64,000 nt of DNA from NCBI GenBank assembly GCA_035942255.1, contig DASZDG010000022.1:1-64000 (forward strand). The letters are read 5' to 3'. Made by a program: the position numbers and the translations under genes. The stretch is from JALZEG01 sp035942255. GTDB taxonomy: Bacteria > Actinomycetota > CADDZG01 > WHSQ01. Each line of letters opens with the position of its first letter. The first letter of the stretch is position 1. Shown piece by piece: positions 9,475 through 15,570 of the stretch. Below the pieces are notes generated by a model, which did not search any database, was not told where the DNA came from, and saw nothing but the letters and a program-made list of their open reading frames with translations.

Positions 9475-9857
9475 CCTCGCAAGAGCGCGGCTCGGCGACG
9501 GTCGAGAGCATCTTCGCGATCGTGATGCTGACGCTGCTCACGCTCGGAGCCGTGCAGGTCGCGTTCGTGCTCTACGCGCGCAACGTGCTCGCGTCCGCCG
9601 CCCACGAGGGAGCTCGTGCCGCCGTCGAGCGGGGCGCGGGCGCCGACGACGCGCCCGCCGTCGCGGGCTCGGTCGTGCGGCGCGCGGCGGGAGGGCTCGT
9701 CTCCGAGCTCGAGGTCGACGCCGCCGCCACGCCTGGCGGGCCCCGCGACGTCCTGACGGTGAGGGTGCGCGGAACGGTCGCCGTGCCCGGCCCGGTCCCG
9801 TTCGAGGTCCCGGTGACTGCGACCGCGACGTCGGTCCGGGAACGGGGGCCGCGGTGA
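9453..9857 (+). CDS. TadE-like minor pilin
   Basis: About 134 residues if GTG 9453 is used; TTG 9468 would also fit, and there is no clear ribosome-binding site. The TadE signature is RGSATVESIFAIVMLTLLTL followed by LGAVQVAFVLYARNVLASAA, with the conserved Glu in TVE. The rest is a short extracytoplasmic domain. It overlaps the upstream pilin gene by 22 nt and the next gene as GTGA. Confidence 0.82.
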   Translation: MRPPGLLTSQERGSATVESIFAIVMLTLLTLGAVQVAFVLYARNVLASAAHEGARAAVERGAGADDAPAVAGSVVRRAAGGLVSELEVDAAATPGGPRDVLTVRVRGTVAVPGPVPFEVPVTATATSVRERGPR

Positions 9858-10273
9858 CGGCGCGCGAGGACGGCATGGCGACGGTCGAGACGCTCCTGCT
9901 CGGGCTCCTTCTCGTGGTGCCGCTCGTGTGGGGGCTGACGGTGCTCTCGGCTCTCCATCGCGCTGCGCTCGCGGGGGCCGCGGCGGCGCGGGAGGCGGGG
10001 TTCGACGCGGCTCGTTCCGACGACCTCGCGGAGGCGCAGCGCCGCGTCGACGCCGCGGTCACCGCCGCGTTCCGGGACCACGGCCTCGATCCCGCGGCTG
10101 CGCGGGTGGAGTGGACCTCGGCGGCGCTCGAGCGCGGCGCCCCCGTGGAGGTGCGGGTGTCGTACCCGACCCCGGTTCTCCAGGCTCCGTTCCTCGGCAG
10201 CGTCGCCGGGCCGTCGGTGTGGGTGCACGCGGACCACGTCGCGCGGGTCGACCCCTACAGGAGCAGGGAGTGA
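9854..10273 (+). CDS. Second TadE-like minor pilin
   Basis: 139 residues, GTG start overlapping the previous stop. The TadE-type N-terminus EDGMATVETLLLGLLLVVPL is followed by VWGLTVLSALHRAALAGAA. The extracytoplasmic part carries no cysteine. Two TadE-type proteins plus a TadG-type protein is common in Tad loci. Confidence 0.8.
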   Translation: MTAREDGMATVETLLLGLLLVVPLVWGLTVLSALHRAALAGAAAAREAGFDAARSDDLAEAQRRVDAAVTAAFRDHGLDPAAARVEWTSAALERGAPVEVRVSYPTPVLQAPFLGSVAGPSVWVHADHVARVDPYRSRE

Positions 10274-10686
10274 GGCGGGCGGACGAGCGGGGACAGGTGA
10301 CGGTCCTCGTCCTCGGGATGGCGCTGATCGTCTTCGCGGTCGCGGGGGTTGCCGTCGACGGTACACGCGCGTGGCTGCTGAGACGGTCGCTGCAGAACGC
10401 GGCCGACGCGGCCGCGCTCGCGGGAGCAGGCGAGATAGACCGCGCCGCGTACTACGCGTCCGGTGGGTCGATCGTGCGTCTGGACCCCGCGGCGAGCGAA
10501 GCGGTCGCGGCGCGGTGGTTGGAGCAGCGCGGCCTCGACGCGCGTGCGTCGATCGCGTCCAGCGCCGAGCGCGTCGCGGTCGAGATGCGGACCGAGCTCG
10601 ACACGACGTTCCTCGCGCTGATCGGCGTACAGAGGCTCGAAGTCGCGGCCGAAGCCGACGCGGCCCCCGCGCCGGAAACCCCCTAG
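10270..10686 (+). CDS. TadG-like pilus assembly protein (Tad N-terminal domain)
   Basis: 138 residues, GTG start overlapping as GTGA. The N-terminal motif DERGQVTVLVLGMALIVFAV is followed by AVDGTRAWLLRRSLQNAADA, the signature of the Tad/TadG N-terminal family. It lacks the large von Willebrand domain of long TadG proteins. Last gene of the pilus operon. Confidence 0.85.
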   Translation: MRRADERGQVTVLVLGMALIVFAVAGVAVDGTRAWLLRRSLQNAADAAALAGAGEIDRAAYYASGGSIVRLDPAASEAVAARWLEQRGLDARASIASSAERVAVEMRTELDTTFLALIGVQRLEVAAEADAAPAPETP

Positions 10687-10779
10687 AAATCGGCATTTCC
10701 GGCCTCCTTTGCCGCTTTTCGCGGGCGCGCGGCCTATAGGGTGGCCCCGGTTGGTTCGCATTCCAGAAGGAGGATGGTT

Positions 10780-11061
10780 TTGAACAAGGGAGAGCTCGTC
10801 GAGTCGGTAGCAAACGCGACCGGTGAGAGCAAGAGAGTCGTCGCCGGAGTCGTCGACGAGATCGTCACCACGGTCCAGAAGCAGGTGAAGAAGGGCGAGA
10901 AGGTCACGCTTCCCGGCTTCGGCACGTTCGAGCGCCGCGCCCGCTCCGCCCGGACCGCTCGCAACCCTCAGACCGGAGAGCCCATCAAGATCAAGGCCAC
11001 GAAGGTGCCGGCGTTCAAGCCCGGTGCCTCGTTCAAGAGCTTCGTCTCCGGCAAGAAGTAG
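10780..11061 (+). CDS. hup: DNA-binding protein HU
   Basis: 93 residues. ATG at 10774 directly abuts AAGGAGG with no spacing, whereas TTG at 10780 is 6 nt away and gives the family-typical MNKGELVESVANATG. Other landmarks are the DNA-arm region TLPGFGTFERRARSARTARNP and the C-terminal AFKPGASFKSFV. There is no lysine-rich tail of the mycobacterial or streptomycete long HU type. A TATAGG box at 10735-10740 may be its -10. A terminator follows. Confidence 0.96.
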   Translation: MNKGELVESVANATGESKRVVAGVVDEIVTTVQKQVKKGEKVTLPGFGTFERRARSARTARNPQTGEPIKIKATKVPAFKPGASFKSFVSGKK

Positions 11062-11078
11062 ACACACGTTCAAAAAGG

Positions 11079-11106
11079 AAGAGCCCCGGGGGATCCCGGG
11101 GCTCTT
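11079..11106. terminator. Bidirectional intrinsic terminator after hup
   Basis: Perfect 12-bp stem (11079-11090 with 11095-11106, arms AAGAGCCCCGGG) and a GGAT loop. The plus strand continues TGCTTTC; the minus strand continues CCTTTTTG, which is the more T-rich side. It can end hup and also a minus-strand transcript from 11107-11375. Confidence 0.8.
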
Positions 11107-11126
11107 TGCTTTCTAGGTGGACGTAG

Positions 11127-11168
11127 CTAGCGCGGTCTGCGTCCCTTCTGGATCCTGATCTGCCTCAT
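11127..11168 (-). CDS. Possible 13-residue micro-protein
   Basis: Short frame MRQIRIQKGRRPR with ATG at 11168 and GGGAGGA 5 nt upstream. It lies in a 269-bp stretch with no other gene and is followed on the same strand by the terminator at 11079-11106. The peptide is strongly basic. Such short frames arise by chance; the strong ribosome-binding site and placed terminator are the only support. Confidence 0.3.
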   Translation of the reverse strand: MRQIRIQKGRRPR

Positions 11169-11375
11169 GTCGTTCCTCCCCAGGTCCGTGCCACCGCTGT
11201 TTTGCTCGGTTCGCCACGCTGCTGGACGGTCCTGCGGCCTTACAGGGCCATTGATTCCCCTGGTTTGGTTGGACTAGTCCTGCAAGAACGCGAAATTTCC
11301 GGACCTTCTAGACCTTTCCGACGCAGTTGCCTTACGTCCGTTAGAACGCCGCCCCCGGTGATTCGTTGCACGGCC

Positions 11376-11762
11376 TTACGGGCGAGTGCCCTCCCGGACG
11401 CACGAAACCACGAGGCGTTCGGGCCGCGCGTGCGTCGGCATCCCGCGGACGACGAGGCAGTCGAGGTCGCGCCGTTCGCTCCACCAGACGCCGTCGAGGT
11501 GGTGGTCGCCGCCGGCGTCCGAGAGAGGGACGCCCTCGGCCTCGATGCAGGGGCCGTCCGCGTTCGGAGGCCGGTCGCCGGAGAGTTCGCTGCACAGCAG
11601 GACCGAGCCGCGACCGTCACCGAGCGCATATCCGCGGACGAGCACGCGGTCTGCGACGTCGAACGACTCCGGTTCCCTCGAGATCTCCGCGATCGTCACG
11701 CGCTCCGCGCCCCCGCAGGCACCGAGAAGGAGAGCCACCGTGCACACCGCGACGCGTCGCAT
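11376..11762 (-). CDS. Lipoprotein with OB-fold-like domain
   Basis: 128 residues from ATG 11762 (GTG 11765 is also possible; GGAGG is very close). The signal peptide ends in the lipobox LLGAC (Cys16). The mature part begins RVTIAEISREPESFDVADRV, then LVRGYALGDGRGSVLLC. This resembles small extracytoplasmic OB-fold lipoproteins whose signature is an IaeI...PesfdG.rV.V.Gy pattern. Four further cysteines occur in the mature part. It lies 40 bp downstream of the MerB-like gene on the same strand, probably cotranscribed. Confidence 0.75.
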   Translation of the reverse strand: MRRVAVCTVALLLGACGGAERVTIAEISREPESFDVADRVLVRGYALGDGRGSVLLCSELSGDRPPNADGPCIEAEGVPLSDAGGDHHLDGVWWSERRDLDCLVVRGMPTHARPERLVVSCVREGTRP

Positions 11763-11802
11763 CACCTCCGGTGGACGCAACCCGCCGGGAAAAGGTTCGC
11801 GT

Positions 11803-12465
11803 CTACGTCAGCGTCCAGAAGGGCCCGGTAAGGCCGGCCGAGCGGAAGACCTCCTCGGCCCCCGCCGCGGTGCGCTTCTTCCACTCCGGCCGGTCGCGGC
11901 CCGTGAACCACGCTTGCGCAAGGTCCCACTGCACGGCGAGGTCGAAACGCTCGCCCCGGGGGCCGCGGCCCTCGCCGAGCCAGCGCTCGAGATGCTCCTC
12001 CGACCGGAAGAGCAGCATGTTCGCTCAGGTGTAGCCGACGTCCTCGTACCAGCGCGCCGCGGGCACGCCGTAGTGGACGAGGTACTCGGCGGGGGCCTCG
12101 ACCTCGCCGCCGCGCACCAGGACCTCCAGCGGCGAGCCGCAGTCGGGGCACGCGGTGGTCACGTCGCCGTCGACGCCCGCGACCGCCAGGATGCCGAGCG
12201 CGTCCCAGATGCAGATCGCATCCCAGGTCCGGTCGCCCGACGTCACTCGGAACGGCGACGTAGCAGCCGAGAACGGATGCGCCAGCCACACGAGGTGCGT
12301 CCCCGGGAGCAGCACCAGGACGTCGTCGCTCGCGAGCTCCTCGAGCGAGCTCTCGACTTCGCGCACGCCGATCCCGAGGCTCGCGGCGATCTCGTGGGGG
12401 AGCGGCGCGCGGCCGCGGTCCACGAACGAGCGGTAGATCGCCACGCGGACGTCATTCGTGCTCAC
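11803..12465 (-). CDS. MerB-like organomercurial lyase homologue, candidate selenoprotein (in-frame UGA)
   Basis: Two adjacent open stretches, 12465-12028 and 12024-11803, share one frame and are separated only by TGA at 12027-12025. Read through, they give 220 residues of one MerB-like protein: winged-helix N-terminus (NDVRVAIYRSFVDRGRAPLP), AHPFSAATSPFRV, CIWDALGI with Cys85 and Asp88 (the C-x-x-D active-site pair), a CPDC pair (106, 109), ARWYEDVGYT-U-ANMLLFRSEEH, and a C-terminal helix ending GLTGPFWTL. Residue 147, encoded by TGA, is where relatives have the second catalytic cysteine (Cys159 of classical MerB). A SECIS-like hairpin follows. GTG 12465 is the likely start; there is no clear ribosome-binding site. 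Alternatives are a nonsense mutation of TGC or a base error. No sel genes are in the window. Confidence 0.72.
11992..12018 (-). promoter_or_regulatory. SECIS-like hairpin just after the in-frame UGA
   Basis: It starts 7 nt after the TGA. The minus-strand arms AUGCUGCUCU and GGAGGAGCAU pair with one G-G mismatch and one wobble. The 7-nt apical loop UCCGGUC contains GGU at 20-22 nt after the UGA. Bacterial SECIS elements need a stem-loop with a loop guanine (often GU) about 16-37 nt after the UGA; by my count E. coli fdhF has its loop GGU at nearly the same distance. Confidence 0.65.
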
Positions 12466-12497
12466 GCTGCGATGAAACCACTGCGGAGGCGGCCCGG

Positions 12498-12503
12498 TAT
12501 CGT
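12498..12503 (+). promoter_or_regulatory. -10 box of a leaderless gene
   Basis: TATCGT at 12498-12503, 7 nt before ATG 12511, with no ribosome-binding site, fits a leaderless start. Confidence 0.4.
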
Positions 12504-12510
12504 CGGCGGC

Positions 12511-12957
12511 ATGAAGAGGTCCATGGGTGGAGGCACCCACCGCGGCCCGGTCGGCCTGCGGCGCCAGCGCCGCACGATCCGGTTCGTCCAGATCCTGCTC
12601 GTGCTCGCCGCCGCCGGGCTGCTCATGTTCGCGGGATACGGGCTCGGACGATCGTCGGGCTACGACGCGGGCCGGCAGGCCGGGCAGATCGACGCTCCGC
12701 GGCGCCCGTCGAACGCCCAGCCGGTGGTGCTGGGAGTGCTCGGGCTCGCGGCCCTCGCGGGTGCGCTGTTCCTCCAGGGCGACGGCACCGTGCGCGTCCC
12801 GACGCCGGCCCGGCTCGAAGAGCTGGTGGGGAGGGCCGAGTCGCAGGCGATCGAGCGGGCCGAGAAGATCGCCGCGGAGGACGCCGCCGCCAAGCAGCCC
12901 CCGCCGCCACCTCCCTCGCCGTCGTCTAAGGCGCCTGCTCCGCCCGCAGCTTCCTGA
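12511..12957 (+). CDS. Small membrane protein, unknown function
   Basis: 148 residues, not recognised. Basic N-terminus (about 1-24), membrane segment FVQILLVLAAAGLLMFAGYG (about 26-45), a second hydrophobic segment near 72-89 (PVVLGVLGLAALAGALFLQG), a charged amphipathic stretch rich in Ala/Glu, and a Pro-rich tail. It is divergent from the MerB-like gene and overlaps the convergent cofC gene by 32 nt. Confidence 0.65.
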   Translation: MKRSMGGGTHRGPVGLRRQRRTIRFVQILLVLAAAGLLMFAGYGLGRSSGYDAGRQAGQIDAPRRPSNAQPVVLGVLGLAALAGALFLQGDGTVRVPTPARLEELVGRAESQAIERAEKIAAEDAAAKQPPPPPPSPSSKAPAPPAAS

Positions 12958-13570
12958 GGACCTCCGCCGTCCTGCCCCCGAACGATCCCGCCTTCGCGAG
13001 GAACGCGTCGACGTCGGCGGGCGTGTCGATGTCGAGCGCGAGCCGGGGGAGCGCCAGGATCGAGCAGCGGTAGCCGCGGCGCTCCGCCAGCGCGATGTGG
13101 CGCTGGAGGCTGCCCGTGCCGAACGCCGGCTCGATGAGGTCCGGCGGCGTCAGGAACAGGGCGTTCGTCCCGCCGTCGTCGCCCGACGGGACGAGCACGA
13201 TGTCCGAGGTCGCGCCGGTGTCGAGCAGGTCCACGAGGTCGCCCTTGTAGGCGAGGGGGACGTCGCACGGGATGATCGTGACGGACTCCGCCCCGGCCTC
13301 CGACGCGGCCCCCGCGGCCGCCGCGATCGCGCCGTTCAGGCCGCCGCCCGGGTCGGGGACCGTGTCCAGCCCCGCATCCCTCGCCGGCGCCAGCACCTCG
13401 TCGTCCTCGCTGACCACCCACCACCGCAGTAGGTCCACCGACAGGCAGAGCGCGAGCGCGTCGTCGAGGAGAGCGCGCGCGATCTCGAGCCTCTGCGCGC
13501 CGTCGAACTCCGGCGCGAGGCGCGACTTCGCCCGCGCCAGCGGCTTGACGGGAAGGATGCCTGCGTCCAC
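12926..13570 (-). CDS. cofC: 2-phospho-L-lactate/phosphoenolpyruvate guanylyltransferase
   Basis: 214 residues, GTG start at 13570 with TAGGCT 6 nt upstream (leaderless). It activates the phosphoryl precursor with GTP in coenzyme F420 biosynthesis (CofC in archaea, FbiD in actinobacteria). Landmarks: ILPVKPLARAKSRLAPEFDG at the N-terminus, the nucleotide-binding segment DPGGGLNGAI, VTIIPCDVPLAYKGDL, and the C-terminal LALDIDTPADVDAFL. The other F420 biosynthesis genes are not in the window. Confidence 0.92.
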   Translation of the reverse strand: MDAGILPVKPLARAKSRLAPEFDGAQRLEIARALLDDALALCLSVDLLRWWVVSEDDEVLAPARDAGLDTVPDPGGGLNGAIAAAAGAASEAGAESVTIIPCDVPLAYKGDLVDLLDTGATSDIVLVPSGDDGGTNALFLTPPDLIEPAFGTGSLQRHIALAERRGYRCSILALPRLALDIDTPADVDAFLAKAGSFGGRTAEVLRKLRAEQAP

Positions 13571-13576
13571 GGCGGC

Positions 13577-13582
13577 AGCCTA
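13577..13582 (-). promoter_or_regulatory. -10 box of leaderless cofC
   Basis: TAGGCT on the minus strand ends 6 nt before the GTG start of cofC; no ribosome-binding site is present. Confidence 0.4.
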
Positions 13583-13598
13583 TCCAGCGGCGGGGGCG

Positions 13599-14075
13599 CT
13601 ACAGACAGACCCTGTCGCCTCTCAGCCGCCGGTACTCCGCGACCACGCTGCCGTGACTGAGCTCGACCTCCTCGCCCGTCGACGACCGCCACTCGACTTC
13701 GAGCTGCGCGCAGGATTCGAGGTTCGCGGCGAACGTGAAAGAGAACGAGGTGGTGCCGGACGAGGGGTCGAAGTGAGCAGGGCCGCTCCCGAGCACCGGG
13801 CCGTTGGTCCCCACGCGGACCCTGATCTCGGCCGGAGCGCCGGCGAGGTCGCCGTTGAACGTGACCGCGACCGGCCCCTTCGCGTTCGCGATCGGAAGCG
13901 TCAGCCCGGTCACGCGCACGAACTCGTCGCTCGTCGTCGTGTCCCCGGCTCGTGCGACCTGGAACGCCAGACGGTTCGAAGGCCCGTCACCGTGGTTCTT
14001 GCCGGCGTCCGCGACGGCTATGCCGGCCACGAACAGGACCGCCGCGGCAGTCCCGCTTGCCAAGATCTTTCTCAT
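13599..14075 (-). CDS. Secreted protein, unknown function
   Basis: 158 residues. Of two consecutive ATG codons, 14075 has the better distance from AGGAGG. A signal peptide (about 1-24) precedes a soluble domain of mostly beta-type sequence (FVRVTGLTLPIANAKGPVAV, TSFSFTFAANLESCAQLEVE) with two cysteines near the C-terminus. I do not recognise a family. It is preceded on the same strand by the metalloprotease terminator. Confidence 0.7.
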   Translation of the reverse strand: MRKILASGTAAAVLFVAGIAVADAGKNHGDGPSNRLAFQVARAGDTTTSDEFVRVTGLTLPIANAKGPVAVTFNGDLAGAPAEIRVRVGTNGPVLGSGPAHFDPSSGTTSFSFTFAANLESCAQLEVEWRSSTGEEVELSHGSVVAEYRRLRGDRVCL

Positions 14076-14100
14076 CATCCCCTCCTGTTTCGAAACGGCG

Positions 14101-14132
14101 AAGGCTGGGGAGCGAGATGGCTCCCCAGCCTT
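14101..14132 (-). terminator. Hairpin terminator after the metalloprotease gene
   Basis: Perfect 13-bp stem (14101-14113 with 14120-14132, arms AAGGCTGGGGAGC) and a 6-nt loop. It lies 34 nt after the stop of the minus-strand protease gene and before the start of the next minus-strand gene. No long T tract. Confidence 0.6.
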
Positions 14133-14166
14133 CTAAACGTCCTGGAACCCCTACTCGGCGCGCCTT

Positions 14167-14904
14167 CTAGTACGCGTTGTCGAAGGTGTCCTTGTCGTGC
14201 GTGTTGAGCGTCCGGTCGTAGGTCGTGTTCGCGATGCCGGACTTGCACATCGTGTGATGCTGGTCTGCGTTGTCGTTGCAGATCCAGCCGTCGTTGCCGC
14301 TGGTGAAGTGCCCGAAGCCGTCGCCCCCCTTGACGCGTCCCGTGGCGTGGCCGAACTCGTGGCTCGATACGCTCTCCAAGTCGGTCTCGCACGTGGCGGT
14401 CGACCCGCACGACGGAGTGCCCGTGTCGTTCGTGTACCAGTTCTCGCCGCCGTCGAACCGGATCTGAAAGTTCGCGATGCTGTTCGCGTCGGTCCCTCCG
14501 GCGTTGGCGAACGAGCAGACGTACGCCTGCCCGGCCGTGCCGAGGGGGCCGTCGATGTAGCCCCAGTGGATCGCGTCCTTCTCGGCGTTCGGCGTGCCGT
14601 CGGCGTTCTTCGGGCACGACATGAAGGGGAACGCCGCGTAGTCGTTCTGGTTCTGCTCGAAGTTGAACGACATCGGCTGGCCCTGATTGTTCCAGTGACC
14701 GGCACCGTCCTTGATGCGGTCCCGCAGCCACGTCCCCGTGGGGACGTCGTTGGCGAACCGCCACTTCGGATTCAGGTGGTTCGAGCCCCACTTCGGGCCG
14801 TACCAGGTGCTGGCGGTGTGGGCGCTGGCGACGAACGCTCCGGCGAACATCGCAGCGACCAAGGCGATCATCGCGAGGGAGAAGACCTGCATCCGTAGCT
14901 TCAT
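14167..14904 (-). CDS. Secreted zinc metalloprotease, matrixin/metzincin-like
   Basis: 245 residues, ATG 14904 with GGGAGGG upstream. A signal peptide (about 1-28) is followed by a catalytic region with HEFGHATGR: His182 and Glu183, His186, Gly189. In metzincins a third ligand would be at residue 192, which is Lys here; His199 in GDGFGHF is the nearest alternative. Met219 in HHTMCKSG may be the Met-turn. Several cysteines suggest disulphides. It begins 3 nt after the stop of the upstream small secreted gene, so the two are coupled. Confidence 0.8.
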   Translation of the reverse strand: MKLRMQVFSLAMIALVAAMFAGAFVASAHTASTWYGPKWGSNHLNPKWRFANDVPTGTWLRDRIKDGAGHWNNQGQPMSFNFEQNQNDYAAFPFMSCPKNADGTPNAEKDAIHWGYIDGPLGTAGQAYVCSFANAGGTDANSIANFQIRFDGGENWYTNDTGTPSCGSTATCETDLESVSSHEFGHATGRVKGGDGFGHFTSGNDGWICNDNADQHHTMCKSGIANTTYDRTLNTHDKDTFDNAY

Positions 14905-14907
14905 CGG

Positions 14908-15306
14908 CTAGTTCCCTCCCTTCGCATCGACAACCGTCTCGTCGCAGGCGGAGAAGCCGTCGACGTGCCAGCCGTTGCCGAGGCGGATCGTCGCGACCAG
15001 CATCTTGTGGTCCGCGCCCTGTGCGTACGCGAAGCCCTGCGCGGACTCACCGCCCGGGCCTTCGTCAAACGGGGCGTTGGAGAGCCCCGGGAGCTCCTCT
15101 GTGAGGAATGCCGCCAGCGCGTGACGCGGCGAGACGGACCCACCGCCGTCGAGGGCGCTGACGTCCTGGTGGAAGTAGCCGATCATCTCGCCGGGGCCGC
15201 ACGAGAGTGCAGGCGGGGGTGCAGGTGGGCCCGCCAGAGACTGGCCCATCGTGAGACCCGCGATCGCGGCGACCCCGGCCGCGAGCGCGAACGTAGCTTT
15301 CTTCAA
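14908..15306 (-). CDS. Small secreted protein paired with the metalloprotease
   Basis: 132 residues. TTG at 15306 is the likely start because CAGGAGG lies 6 nt upstream and it gives LKKATFALAAGVAAIAGLTM, a clean signal peptide. The mature part is SCGPGEMIGYFHQDVSALDG and later GNGWHVDGFSACDETVVD. Two cysteines flank the domain. The family is not recognised. Being coupled to a protease, it could be a partner or inhibitor, which is inference. Confidence 0.65.
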   Translation of the reverse strand: MKKATFALAAGVAAIAGLTMGQSLAGPPAPPPALSCGPGEMIGYFHQDVSALDGGGSVSPRHALAAFLTEELPGLSNAPFDEGPGGESAQGFAYAQGADHKMLVATIRLGNGWHVDGFSACDETVVDAKGGN

Positions 15307-15447
15307 GTCGTCCTCCTGGATCGAGTGAGGTTGGCGCGAGGGGCGTGTCCCGGCCGGCGCGCACGGCAGGAGACGGCGAGGTGGTCTCGCCATCCTTGTT
15401 AACCCTCAACTTGGCGGGGGTAACCGTACGTGTCACCGGCCGGCGAC

Positions 15448-15471
15448 GAAATAGCCCGAGTGGGCTATTTC
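15448..15471. repeat. Perfect 10-bp inverted repeat between divergent genes
   Basis: GAAATAGCCC (15448-15457) pairs with GGGCTATTTC (15462-15471) around GAGT. It lies in the 264-bp gap between the small secreted gene and the FrhB-family gene, 100 nt before the latter's start. No T tract follows on either strand, so an operator or leader hairpin is as likely as a terminator. The rest of this gap shows no gene. Confidence 0.5.
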
Positions 15472-15570
15472 CGCATAGCGCGCGATCCGGACGAACGTCG
15501 CCCGCGCCGAAGCAGCTCCGCGCGGCCGTACGATTCACCCGGCCCACCCCACCGACGAGGAAGCCGAGCG

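Noticed and set aside
11107..11375. Possible tRNA, riboswitch or CRISPR leader in the gap after hup
   Set aside because: No cloverleaf, no repeated units and no recognisable riboswitch core found by eye.
12016..12018. ATG just after the UGA as an independent start for a short protein
   Set aside because: No ribosome-binding site, and the product is only the C-terminal third of a MerB-like protein continuous with the upstream frame.
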